In this document: piece by piece, positions 1 to 8,000 of the stretch
How the letters are laid out: every line of letters starts with the position of its first letter
Numbering within the stretch: position 1 is the stretch's first letter
Assembly: GCA_964623885.1 (NCBI GenBank)
Contig: CAZUVM010000190.1
Location: 1 to 24,937 of the forward strand
From: CAZUVM01 sp964623885
Lineage (GTDB): Bacteria; Verrucomicrobiota; Verrucomicrobiia; Limisphaerales; UBA8199
Direction of reading: 5' to 3'
Length of the DNA stretch: 24,937 nucleotides
Translations under genes and position numbers: made by a program
The notes under the pieces: model-generated
Database searches by the model: none
What the model was told of the DNA's origin: nothing
Seen by the model: only the letters and a program-made list of their open reading frames with translations

Positions 1-188
1 TTTGCCAGCAACTCCGTTTCACTCATCTGCAGAGCCGCCGGCGCGGTTCCACCGATTAATTTCTGAAATTCGCCGTCGACCAAGTCGTCTGCCTCGCGCC
101 AGAGCTGACCTTTCTTCAGCGAATTGATTCGGGCCAACATACGAATGAATTCCTCGATCATTCTGAGGATGTAATCTCGGCGAATCAT
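1..188 (-). CDS. DUF6483-like protein, C-terminus cut by window edge
   Basis: An open frame begins at the ATG at 186-188 (MIRRDYILRMIEEFIR...) and runs without a stop to base 1, giving 62 codons; the rest lies outside the window. The N-terminus, a basic 'RRDY' followed by an amphipathic helix 'ILRMIEEFIRMLARI', and the later 'LIGG...LLA' pattern resemble the small helical DUF6483 family, whose function is unknown. The match is from memory of the family's N-terminus and was not searched. It is divergent from the peroxiredoxin gene with about 85 bp between the starts. No signal peptide or membrane segment is visible. A different small helical protein is possible. Confidence 0.6.
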   Translation of the reverse strand, partial: MIRRDYILRMIEEFIRMLARINSLKKGQLWREADDLVDGEFQKLIGGTAPAALQMSETELLA

Positions 189-272
189 TGGCCTCGGCCT
201 GGAAAGTAGTCGGTAAGCCGGACCGAGGTCAAAGGCTTTACGCCGGCTTTCGCCCGCGATAGCGTGAAACGC

Positions 273-758
273 ATGTCGAAGACAGTCGAACTCAAGCTTA
301 AGGTCGGGGATCGTGCGCCAGGTTTCACTGCGCCTGGAACGGACGGCAAGCCTATCAGTTTGTCCGACTTCAAAGGCAAGCCGGTGGTGCTCTACTTCTA
401 TCCCCGGGATGATACGCCCGGCTGCACGAAGGAGGCTTGTAGTTTCCGCGATGGCTTTGCGGCGTTCAAAAAGGCAGGCGCGGTTGTGCTGGGGGTGAGC
501 GTCGATTCCCCGAAATCTCATGCGAAGTTTGCCCAAAAGTTTGGGTTGCCGTTCACGTTGGTAGCCGATGAAGACAAATCGATCGTGCAAGCTTACGGTG
601 TGTGGGGAGAGAAAAAGTTCATGGGACGCACCTATATGGGAACGCATCGGGTTACGTTCCTAATCGGGCCCAACGGCAGGATTGCGAAGATTTGGCCCTC
701 AGTGAAACCAGAGGAGCATGCGGCTGAGGTTCTGGCCGCAGTGAGCGGACTGCGTTAG
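273..758 (+). CDS. bcp: Thioredoxin-dependent peroxiredoxin, Bcp/PrxQ type
   Basis: This 161-aa cytosolic thiol peroxidase reduces H2O2 and organic hydroperoxides and is recycled by thioredoxin. The AhpC/TSA fold fills the protein: 'KVGDRAPGF' near residues 10-18, 'VVLYFYPRDDTPGCTKEAC' with the peroxidatic Cys51 and resolving Cys56 four residues apart as in the atypical 2-Cys PrxQ group, then 'VLGVSVDSPKSHAKF' and 'GVWGEKKFMGRTYMGTHRVTFLI', which carries the active-site Arg region. The length is normal for the family. The frame also opens at a GTG at 264; I chose the ATG at 273 because 'MSKTVELKLKVGD' gives the usual N-terminus, though neither start has a clear Shine-Dalgarno. It stands alone and faces the giant gene ending at 971. 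Confidence 0.93.
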   Translation: MSKTVELKLKVGDRAPGFTAPGTDGKPISLSDFKGKPVVLYFYPRDDTPGCTKEACSFRDGFAAFKKAGAVVLGVSVDSPKSHAKFAQKFGLPFTLVADEDKSIVQAYGVWGEKKFMGRTYMGTHRVTFLIGPNGRIAKIWPSVKPEEHAAEVLAAVSGLR

Positions 759-791
759 GCCGTTTTTCGGGCAGCGGTAGCGCTCGGCAGT

Positions 792-962
792 TAAGAGCGT
801 GTTTTAAAAATATCTCGGTCGGTCTTGCGGCGGGGCGGGCCGTCTGGCTTCGTTGCTCCTCGGTCACAGATTTCTGGCGAATATGCTCCCTCGTCGCGCC
901 TAGCCATCGGGCCCACCGTGCTCGCAATCCCTTTCCCAAGCTATTTTTAAAACACGCTCTAA
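792..962. mobile_element. MITE-like element with 18-bp TIRs and TAA duplication
   Basis: GAGCGTGTTTTAAAAATA at 795-812 is repeated as its exact reverse complement at 942-959. Both ends are bordered by TAA (792-794 and 960-962), which looks like a 3-bp target-site duplication. The element is 165 bp between duplications and too small for a transposase. A 3-bp TNA target is known for some IS5-family groups, so a non-autonomous relative of such an element is my inference. It lies in the gap between the convergent peroxiredoxin and FG-GAP genes, 8 bp from the stop of the latter. When transcribed, the ends could pair into a long hairpin and act as a two-way terminator. Confidence 0.68.
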
Positions 963-970
963 GGGCACCC

Positions 971-3900
971 TTAACGGCCTGGGACATAAACGTTCCAGGC
1001 GCCGAGGCCGTAACTGGCGACGTGGACAAGTGTGGTGTCGATGGGATCGAACTGGACGCTGGTGATAGGGCAGTTATCCAGTGGCATGCCGGCAGAAATG
1101 ATTGTGAAACTGTCAGCGTGATCGACGCTGTAAGCCACGCCGCCGCGCTGTTGGCCGTAGCTGCCGCCGAACCCCAGGCCGATGCAAACCCGCGCAGGGT
1201 TGTTAGGATCAACTTCGACATCGCTCACGATGTAGGAGGGGTCGGGACCGGATTGGAAGGTCCAGGGTCCGCCGAAGTATTGGCGGTAGAGGCCTGAGGT
1301 CGTGGCGAGGTAATACGTGTCGGTGCCAGGCCCGGCATAGGAATGGGTGATCTTAAGAATGGCGCGGGGTGAATGGGTATTGAGGCCAAATGGCGTCCAA
1401 GTGTAACCGTCATCTACGGATTTAAAAGCGCCTTGATCGAGGGTTCCAGCGTAGAGGAGGCCGAAGTTGTCATAATAGACACAAACCGGGATGGCATTGT
1501 TGGGAAGAGTATGCGCAGTCCAGGTATTGCCGCCATCGGAGCTGATGGCCACAGTCAAATCGTTGGCGAAGCAGACATGGTCCTGGTTGAGTTGATCGAC
1601 GGCGGCCATTTGATGCGTCCAGAACTGGGGCGGATAATTGAGAGTGGCCGGCGTGATCGTCTGCCAACTGACGTCGCCGCACGTCGAGGCGCTGAAAGCA
1701 TTGTCGGTACGATAAAAGCGGTCCTTTTCGCAGGTCCTGGCATAACCGCGGTCGGGATTGCTGTGGGCGAAAACGAGGCACGGATAATCGAGGCACCCGG
1801 CGGACGGAGTGCCGTCGGTAGTCCAATGCGCACCGTTGTCGTCGGAGGCGAGGATGCCGTTGTCCTCGGCGCCAAGGAAGATCCGTCGGCGAGTGGCGTA
1901 ATAGGGAGCGGTGGCGGTCATGAAATAGGGTTGATAGACATTGAGGCCGGCGTTGGGGATTCTGTTGCCGCCGGAAGCGTTGGAGCCGGGGGTGAAGTTG
2001 TAGCGTACGATGTTGCCCTGGTTACCGGAAGCGCTGGCGCCATCGGTAGTGAGCCAGAGATACCCGTGGCCGCTAAAGTTACCGTAATAAAAGGAGCGCG
2101 TGTCATCGTGCTGACTGCCGTCGGCGAAATCGTTCCAATTGTTGCCCCAATCCGTAGATTGGAAAGAGTGAGCGGCGCCGAGCAACAACTGATTTGGGGC
2201 GGGTGAGATGAGCGCGCGCGGGTCCCAGTTTTTACCACTGGGCTGTGACTTTGTGGGGGTCCAGGTCTGGCCATTGGTGCTAGTGTAGACTTCGCTTGCA
2301 TCGCCACTCCAAACAGCGACGGCGAGGACATTAGGTGAGGGGCCGGAGGCAATAGCCGTGACTTGGTAACCGGCAGGCAGACCGACATTGGCGCCGACCC
2401 AGGTGAGGCAGGGATTGTTGTAGGTCCAGGGGCAGGAGCTACGGAACAGGTGAGGAGGACGGCCGTTGGTCGTGATGGCGGAGTAATAGATATAGCCGGT
2501 GGCCGCGTCGGCGGCGATGGCCTGAATGCAATTGTCCGGATTCGCAGACCCGCCCTTAAAGGGCCAGGACTGGGTGAAGTTAAAGCCATTGAATGAATAG
2601 TAGAGGCCGGAACAGGGTGGAGCGCAAAGCACCGCGCATTGGTTCCAGGCAAATTGGAGCTGAACAAAGGCTTTGGGGTCCGTGACGTGCCCGCCGGCCT
2701 CGGGCATCAGAGGAGCAGGGTGACCGCCCAATTTCGTAAGGTCGGTCCAGGTATCGCCGAAGCTGGTGGAAGCATATAGGCCGCTGTAGGTGAGAGCGTA
2801 GAGACGGTACGGGTTGACCAGGTCCCATTCGAGGTGAACGACGTTGAAATCAGACAGGCCCTTGTTCAAGGTCGGGTACCAGGAATTACCGTTGTTGCCA
2901 GTGAGCCAGACTCCGCCACCGGGTGAACCGACAAGCAGCGTATTGGCGTCAACTGAGTAGGGAGCGATTGAGGAGAGGCGGCCGCCAATGTTGGGGCCGA
3001 GCGAATACCAACGATGCTTCAGAGGGGGGCCATTGAAGTTGTTATACCAAATCACAAATTTGTTTTCATGAGCAGCAACGAAAAAATCGGGACGTCCGTC
3101 ATTGTCTGCGTCGCCCTGTTGGATGACGGGATTACCACCAGTGCCGCTGGTGCCGGTGGAGAAAGGGGTGGCGGGCTGGAAAGAATCGGGCTGCAGAACG
3201 CCGGGGGAGCTGACGTTGCGCAACAGGGTAACATTAAAGGACTGACAGGATCCGTTGCAGCCGGGCGGGTTGGTAGCACAGCCGGTGGTCATGATGTCGG
3301 GCCGGCCATCGGCATCCAAATCGGCAATCTCAAAAGATTGCGGTGTGCCAGGGATGCGGAAATCAATTCCAGGCGCAAACGACGAGGGAGTAATTGCACC
3401 GGGCGGGCCGATGTTTCGAAAAATGCGGACTACGCCGGGGCAACTGACCGAAACAGCGAGGTCCACTTGGCCGTCGCCGTCGAAGTCAGCAACGCCGAGC
3501 TGGGTGAGGCCGCCGACGGGGCCCTCGGGCACAGGAATGGGCGCGCCGAAGGAATTGCCGTTGAGTGTCCCCGGTGAGCTGAAGTTCGGCAGGACCAGAA
3601 GTTGGGGTGGGTTGTTGGCGGCGATAACGATCTCAGGACGGAGGTCCTGGTTTAAATCTGCGACGTTGAGATCGTCCAACTGGTAACCGCCAGGGATCGA
3701 CACTGGTGCGGCGAAGCTTACCTGGCCGGGCGTGCTGGTGTTTTGCGCGATCATTATCTGGCCACTGGCTGGAGACGTGCCGATCAGGTCGGGCAAACCG
3801 TCGACGTCGAGATCGGCAATGGCGCGGATCATGAGACCGCCGCCGATTGCGACCGGTGGTTGATTCGAGAACGTGCCGGCCTGGCTGAGGTTGAGGTAGA

Positions 3901-4849
3901 CGGTCGCATAACCGCCGGCATAGAGGGCGACGATATCTTTGACGCCATCGCCATCGATATCCTTGAACATGAGTGCGGAGGGTGATGCCGCGGCGCCTGA
4001 GTCGATGATCTGAGGCGGACCCAGCGAATCAGCACCGAAAGTTCCCGGCAAGCTTTGGTTGGGATAAAGCCACAAGGTGAAGCCGCCGCCGGCGGGTGAG
4101 GCGGAAGCAACGATTACATCGGGACGGCCGTCACCGTCGAGGTCGCCCCAGGTAATTGCGGTGATGATCTGGCTCGGGTCCGGCAAGCTAACGCTGACTG
4201 GCGGAGCAAAGAGACTGCCGAAGCCAGCCTGATTGGCGAGGACCAGGCGGTAAAACTGAGTGTTGGCGGGCAGCGGCAGCGTGACTTGGTTGCTGCCGCC
4301 GCCAGGAATCGGCGGAGACGAGACAGGCGCCCACGGAGCCGCCGCGGTGAGGGCCGACGCCTGTTGAACGATATAGCCCGCGCAACTGTCCGGCCAGGAA
4401 AGCACGAGGTTATTGCCTGCGGCGCCGATATTAAGGGGATAGGCCGCCGGGTCGAGCAGTTGCAGGACGGCGCCATCGCTGGTTGTGGTGCCACCACCGT
4501 TGCTGACCGTGACACGATAGACGCCAGCGGCGCTGGCATCGAGGCTGGGCAAGCTCAGGAAGGTGGTGGTTGCGCCTGCAAGGATTTCGCCGTTGCGCAT
4601 CCATTGATAGGAGAGCGGCGGCTGGCCGGTGGCGCCGACGGCGAAGGTTGCGCTGGCACCGCATGAGGCGGCCTGGCTTAGCGGTTGGTTTGTAACGACG
4701 GGAGGCGGATAGCCTTGAGCGAACGCTGCCCGGACAAGCCCCACGCAAATCAATACAAGGCAAAACGGACAATGAAGCCAAGAAGTGCGAGCACAGGGAC
4801 TCGACGCGCGTGCATCAAGACAGCAGGAAACCGGACCTCGCATAATCAT
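971..4849 (-). CDS. Giant secreted Ig/FG-GAP/Asp-box propeller protein
   Basis: A 1292-aa exported protein. The long basic N-terminus and hydrophobic stretch 'FCLVLICVGLVRAAFAQ' (about residues 29-45) form a signal peptide. An Ig-like domain follows (about 48-132, with 'YQWMRNGEIL' and 'AGVYRVTVSNGGG'), then a small beta domain ending 'QFYRLVLAN' near 200. About seven FG-GAP/VCBS repeats (about 225-600) carry calcium-binding loops such as 'DLDGDGRPD', 'DIDGDGVKD', 'DFDGDGQVD' and 'DADNDGRPD'. The C-terminal half (about 610-1285) has at least seven Asp-box (sialidase BNR) turns such as 'SDDNGAHWT' and 'SSDGGNTWT'. No sialidase active site, membrane anchor or sorting tail is visible, so binding or adhesion is likelier than catalysis. 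It starts 118 bp after the methyltransferase stop. The ATG at 4843 is an alternative start. The ligand is unknown. Confidence 0.88.
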   Translation of the reverse strand: MIMRGPVSCCLDARASSPCARTSWLHCPFCLVLICVGLVRAAFAQGYPPPVVTNQPLSQAASCGASATFAVGATGQPPLSYQWMRNGEILAGATTTFLSLPSLDASAAGVYRVTVSNGGGTTTSDGAVLQLLDPAAYPLNIGAAGNNLVLSWPDSCAGYIVQQASALTAAAPWAPVSSPPIPGGGSNQVTLPLPANTQFYRLVLANQAGFGSLFAPPVSVSLPDPSQIITAITWGDLDGDGRPDVIVASASPAGGGFTLWLYPNQSLPGTFGADSLGPPQIIDSGAAASPSALMFKDIDGDGVKDIVALYAGGYATVYLNLSQAGTFSNQPPVAIGGGLMIRAIADLDVDGLPDLIGTSPASGQIMIAQNTSTPGQVSFAAPVSIPGGYQLDDLNVADLNQDLRPEIVIAANNPPQLLVLPNFSSPGTLNGNSFGAPIPVPEGPVGGLTQLGVADFDGDGQVDLAVSVSCPGVVRIFRNIGPPGAITPSSFAPGIDFRIPGTPQSFEIADLDADGRPDIMTTGCATNPPGCNGSCQSFNVTLLRNVSSPGVLQPDSFQPATPFSTGTSGTGGNPVIQQGDADNDGRPDFFVAAHENKFVIWYNNFNGPPLKHRWYSLGPNIGGRLSSIAPYSVDANTLLVGSPGGGVWLTGNNGNSWYPTLNKGLSDFNVVHLEWDLVNPYRLYALTYSGLYASTSFGDTWTDLTKLGGHPAPLMPEAGGHVTDPKAFVQLQFAWNQCAVLCAPPCSGLYYSFNGFNFTQSWPFKGGSANPDNCIQAIAADAATGYIYYSAITTNGRPPHLFRSSCPWTYNNPCLTWVGANVGLPAGYQVTAIASGPSPNVLAVAVWSGDASEVYTSTNGQTWTPTKSQPSGKNWDPRALISPAPNQLLLGAAHSFQSTDWGNNWNDFADGSQHDDTRSFYYGNFSGHGYLWLTTDGASASGNQGNIVRYNFTPGSNASGGNRIPNAGLNVYQPYFMTATAPYYATRRRIFLGAEDNGILASDDNGAHWTTDGTPSAGCLDYPCLVFAHSNPDRGYARTCEKDRFYRTDNAFSASTCGDVSWQTITPATLNYPPQFWTHQMAAVDQLNQDHVCFANDLTVAISSDGGNTWTAHTLPNNAIPVCVYYDNFGLLYAGTLDQGAFKSVDDGYTWTPFGLNTHSPRAILKITHSYAGPGTDTYYLATTSGLYRQYFGGPWTFQSGPDPSYIVSDVEVDPNNPARVCIGLGFGGSYGQQRGGVAYSVDHADSFTIISAGMPLDNCPITSVQFDPIDTTLVHVASYGLGAWNVYVPGR

Positions 4850-4967
4850 ATGTTTCTTGGTGACAGCCGGCGGACACGGAAGTGCTGGTTTGCCCAGTCA
4901 TTCGAAGTAGTTAATCAAACCATCAGCCGGTGCGAAGCTGATGTCAAGACGTGCGCCATAACGAAGA

Positions 4968-5600
4968 TCAGATCCGTTGGCCTTCAATAAGCAGATAAGT
5001 GTCATGTTTCAGGAACCGGATTCCCTCGACGCGGAGCTTCGGGGCTTGGCGAACGTACTCCAGAGTGTGCCGATCAAAGCGCGCTCCGTAGACTTTCTCT
5101 ACGAAGGGGGAAAACAACTTTTGGCGCCGCCGCAGGCGTGAATCTTTGGAATAAATAATTTCGAGCAAACGAAATTTCCCGCCTGGCTTGAGGATGCGCT
5201 GGAATTGCCGCAACGCAAGTGGTTGGAGGTGATCGGGCAACACACAACACAGAAAGGTCGAGATCACCCAGTCGAAGTGATTTGAGGGAATCGATTCCAT
5301 GGTGGTGGCATCTTCCTGACGGAGTTCGAATTGGCAGACCGCCCGGCGACCACGTCGGGCCGCGCGGCGCAACATTGCGGCGCTGAGGTCAATCGCTGTA
5401 ACTGAGGCTTCCGAATGGTAATAGGGCAGGTTCCGGCCGGTGCCCACACCGGCTTCGAGCACGCGGCCCCGCACGTCTTCGAGTAGACCCGGGCGCCAGC
5501 GCCGATATTGAAGTTCCCAAGGAAAATCCAGAACGTCATAAAACCAGGCTGTGAGGTTGTATTTGGCCTGGAGACGATGAAGCTCCTCAGAGAGTTGCAT
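4968..5600 (-). CDS. Class I SAM-dependent methyltransferase (UbiE-like)
   Basis: A 210-aa soluble methyltransferase with the Rossmann-like SAM fold. Motif I 'VLEAGVGTGRNLPYY' binds SAM, 'VTAIDLSAAML' carries the acidic ribose-binding residue, 'EDATTMESIPSNHFDWVIST' is motif II/III, and 'ILKPGGKFRLLEI' is the post-III strand typical of the UbiE/Methyltransf_11 group. The substrate cannot be read. The frame opens at 5636, but I chose the ATG at 5598-5600 because AAGGAA at 5609-5614 is well spaced for it. Either start overlaps the end of the glycosyltransferase gene (stop at 5587), implying translational coupling. The position after arsS and the double glycosyltransferase suggests a part in the same pathway. 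It lacks the multi-Cys layout of ArsM arsenite methyltransferases, although a 'LCC' pair is present. Confidence 0.85.
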   Translation of the reverse strand: MQLSEELHRLQAKYNLTAWFYDVLDFPWELQYRRWRPGLLEDVRGRVLEAGVGTGRNLPYYHSEASVTAIDLSAAMLRRAARRGRRAVCQFELRQEDATTMESIPSNHFDWVISTFLCCVLPDHLQPLALRQFQRILKPGGKFRLLEIIYSKDSRLRRRQKLFSPFVEKVYGARFDRHTLEYVRQAPKLRVEGIRFLKHDTYLLIEGQRI

Positions 5601-6945
5601 TCTTTTCGTTCCTTGGTCGTTGCGAACTATGTCCATTTAGCCGACCGCGATAAAACCGAGCCAGTTTGTGCGGGCTGATCCCCACTTGATAACCGGCAAT
5701 GACGAATTGGTTGCGGAGTGTAGTGCGCAGCAAGCCGCTCCGCCGCCAACGCCGTCCTGAAGTGACTGCCGTCCCCGGCGCGATGATAACCCGGCCCCGG
5801 CGGCGCAAGCGACGCACGAATTCAAAGTCTTCCATGATGGGCAGATCGGCGAAGCCGCCTTCCTCCTCAAAAATTGCCCGCCGCAGGAACAGGGCTTGAT
5901 CCCCGTAAGGCAGCTGGCGCCGCCGGGAACGCCAGTTAACGGCCCGCTCAAGGACGCGCTTCCCCGGAAAAGTTCCTGCGACGCCAAAATTAAAAGCGCC
6001 CAGCGCCACTTTGCAGGTGCTCAATGATTCGCCAACCATTTTCGTCCAGTTCGAGGGCAGTCGGGTATCAGCATGCAGGAATAACAACACGTTGCCGTTT
6101 GCCATGGCAGCCCCTGCATTCATTTGCCGCGCGCGTCCTGGTCTGGAGCTCAATACCGTCGCCCCAAATTTGACCGCCAATGCGCGGGTTTCGTCCGTGC
6201 TGCCACCGTCAACAACGATCATTTCATGAGGTTTTTCGCGTTGAACCGATTCGAGCGTGGACGCGATTTCATCGGCCTCATTCAAGGCGGGAATGATTAC
6301 CGAGATGCGTGGCTCGCCAGCTTCTTCTTGATTGGCGAGCTGACGCCAGAGTGGCATATCGGCCGGCCGGTCAATGTCATTCAACGGTGCCAAGAGTTCG
6401 AATTCGGCCTTGAGCTTTTCAAGAATCTGCACCGATTCAGCAAGCACCCGGTCTGTGCTCCAGGAAATGCCTGAAAATAGGTCCGGGATTGGGCGGTTCA
6501 GTCCAATCAGATAATAGCCGCCGTCAGTAGCCGGACCCAGCACCACCGGGTTGCGCTCCAGGAGTTGGAAGGCGACGGCTAAAATCTCAGGCGTCAGTTC
6601 AGGGCAATCGCTCCCGATGATGACCGTGGCAGTCCAGCCATGTCGGAAACTGTCGGCAAACGCGAGCGACATTCTCTGCCCCAGATCGCCTGCTGATTGT
6701 GACCGGTATTGCCAACTATCCCCAAGCCAGTGACGGATGGCTTCCTCATTGGCTCCGTCGAATCGGATTTCCAATTCCGCGCCGGATAATCCACAAGCCG
6801 CTACCGCCGTGCGCAAAATGCGCAGGACAAGACGTCGATGCAGCGTGGCGGCTCCCGCCGAACCGAGTGCCGGGATCAGCCGCGTCTTCGCTCGTCCGGC
6901 TTCAGGGAACCGGGTGAAGAGAATAAGCTTTCGGAGAGTGCTCAT
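5587..6945 (-). CDS. Fused TIGR04282-TIGR04283 arsenosugar glycosyltransferase
   Basis: A 452-aa two-domain protein. Residues about 5-205 are a DUF2064/TIGR04282 (CofC-like nucleotidyl/glycosyltransferase) domain: 'ILFTRFPEAGRAKTRLIP', 'TVIIGSDCPELTPE', 'VVLGPATDGGYYLIGL' and 'LNDIDRPAD'. Residues about 212-440 are a GT2-fold TIGR04283 domain: 'ISVIIPALNEADEI', 'MIVVDGGSTDET', 'GRARQMNAGA', the metal-binding 'FLHADTRLP' and 'LPIMEDFEFVRRLRRRG'. Both families are named in databases as arsenosugar-biosynthesis glycosyltransferases because they cluster with ArsS; the role is largely assigned by association. They are commonly separate genes and here form one chain. The protein appears cytosolic, with no clear membrane helix. 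It starts 93 bp after arsS and overlaps the methyltransferase. The ATG at 6943-6945 has no strong Shine-Dalgarno. Confidence 0.9.
   Translation of the reverse strand: MSTLRKLILFTRFPEAGRAKTRLIPALGSAGAATLHRRLVLRILRTAVAACGLSGAELEIRFDGANEEAIRHWLGDSWQYRSQSAGDLGQRMSLAFADSFRHGWTATVIIGSDCPELTPEILAVAFQLLERNPVVLGPATDGGYYLIGLNRPIPDLFSGISWSTDRVLAESVQILEKLKAEFELLAPLNDIDRPADMPLWRQLANQEEAGEPRISVIIPALNEADEIASTLESVQREKPHEMIVVDGGSTDETRALAVKFGATVLSSRPGRARQMNAGAAMANGNVLLFLHADTRLPSNWTKMVGESLSTCKVALGAFNFGVAGTFPGKRVLERAVNWRSRRRQLPYGDQALFLRRAIFEEEGGFADLPIMEDFEFVRRLRRRGRVIIAPGTAVTSGRRWRRSGLLRTTLRNQFVIAGYQVGISPHKLARFYRGRLNGHSSQRPRNEKNATL
5609..5614 (-). promoter_or_regulatory. Shine-Dalgarno deciding the methyltransferase start
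   Basis: On the minus strand AAGGAA lies 8 nt before the ATG at 5598-5600. The upstream in-frame ATG at 5634-5636 has no comparable site. This supports the shorter 210-aa protein. The site lies inside the coding sequence of the upstream glycosyltransferase, about 22 bases before its stop codon. Confidence 0.55.
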
Positions 6946-7038
6946 CCGGACTTTCGCAATGAATTAAGCTGCCCGCCAAACCTAACGAATCCTTTGTTAC
7001 CTTCGTGACCCTCTGTGCAAGAACTTTTGTGTACCGAC

Positions 7039-7983
7039 CTAGCTGAGCGCACCGGTGCAACTGCTGCCGCAACCCGCCGTGCAGGCAAGGCAATGCTCCC
7101 CGTTTCGAATCTCCCAGCTCTCGAGGATTTCCGGGGTCACATCCCACAGATAAAGCGGTTTACCGTTCCGCATTTGCATGCCGAGCATCTGGTTGAAATC
7201 GCAGTCGTAGATCTCGCCCATCCAACCCACGCTCAAGGTGGTACGGCACATGAGCCCTTCCACCGTGGCTGGATTGAAACTGTTCGCCAGCAATGACAGG
7301 TATTCTTCCGTTTTGCCTTGTTCCCTCAAAGCCTCTGCGAACCGGGCGATCGGCTGGTTGGTGAGCGTAAACAACCGATGGAAAACGATGCCGAACTGCC
7401 GACCCAACTCCTGCTTGTAATCAGCTTCGAGCTCAGCCTGGCTGCCGGGAAGTTTAGGACCCACCGGGTTATAGACCAGGTTCAGCGGCAAAACTGTGCC
7501 GTACCCAACGGCATTGAGCTTTTTCAGCGCCGAAATGCTTTTCTCAAAAACCCCGTTGCCACGTTGTCTGGCCACGTTCTCGGCGGTGTAGCACGGCAGC
7601 GAAGCGATGACTTCGACCTGCAGTTTCGCAAGATATTCCGGCAGGTCCTGATACCCCGGTTCCTCCACGATGGTTAGATTGCACCGATCGATCACGTGAA
7701 GATCCGCGGCCCGTGCCGTCTCAACAAAATAGCGGAAATACGCGCTTAGCTCGGGGGCTCCGCCAGTGATGTCCACTATCTCCGGACGATACTGTTTGAT
7801 CCAATCGCCAATCCGGCGCGCTGCCGTCTCGCCGATCATTTCCCCTCGCCAGGGGCCCGCATCCACGTGGCAGTGCCGGCATGCCTGATTGCATTTGCGA
7901 CCGACGTTGATCTGCAGTGTCTGGAGTCCAGCACGACGAAGCTCCAGCCCGTAGTCTGCGAGCTTGTTCTCAAAGCGATTCAT
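7039..7983 (-). CDS. arsS: Arsenosugar biosynthesis radical SAM protein ArsS
   Basis: A 314-aa radical SAM enzyme of the TIGR04167/DUF3641 type. The 4Fe-4S cluster is bound by 'CNQACRHCHV' (Cys31, Cys35, Cys38; CxxxCxxC), preceded by 'LQTLQINVGRK'; 'DITGGAPEL' is the SAM-binding GGxP-like motif. The C-terminal half has 'VYNPVGPKLPGSQ', 'FNPATVEGLMCRTTLSVGW', 'YDCDFNQMLGM' and the Cys-rich tail 'CLACTAGCGSSC' (Cys298, 301, 305, 309) that marks this family and probably binds a further cluster. The family joins the 5'-deoxyadenosyl group of SAM to dimethylated arsenic on the way to arsenosugars. Some relatives are selenoproteins; here the frame reads Cys throughout. The length is normal. It lies 17 bp after the astacin gene and upstream of the glycosyltransferase. 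No arsM gene is seen in the window. Confidence 0.9.
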   Translation of the reverse strand: MNRFENKLADYGLELRRAGLQTLQINVGRKCNQACRHCHVDAGPWRGEMIGETAARRIGDWIKQYRPEIVDITGGAPELSAYFRYFVETARAADLHVIDRCNLTIVEEPGYQDLPEYLAKLQVEVIASLPCYTAENVARQRGNGVFEKSISALKKLNAVGYGTVLPLNLVYNPVGPKLPGSQAELEADYKQELGRQFGIVFHRLFTLTNQPIARFAEALREQGKTEEYLSLLANSFNPATVEGLMCRTTLSVGWMGEIYDCDFNQMLGMQMRNGKPLYLWDVTPEILESWEIRNGEHCLACTAGCGSSCTGALS

Positions 7984-8000
7984 GCCTGTTGTCGCTAAAG

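Noticed and set aside
652..1221. 189-aa minus-strand frame crossing the MITE
   Set aside because: It spans the end of the peroxiredoxin gene, the mobile element and the 3' end of the giant gene in the wrong frame. No family is recognisable.
1373..2206. 277-aa open frame on the plus strand
   Set aside because: It lies wholly inside the opposite strand of the FG-GAP/Asp-box gene. The translation is Gly/Val/Ile-rich with no domain logic, as expected for a shadow of a repetitive GC-rich gene.
4921..4943. CATCAGC...GCTGATG hairpin after the methyltransferase gene
   Set aside because: The stem is 7 bp with a 9-nt loop and lacks a proper T-run on the minus strand, so it is too weak to call a terminator.
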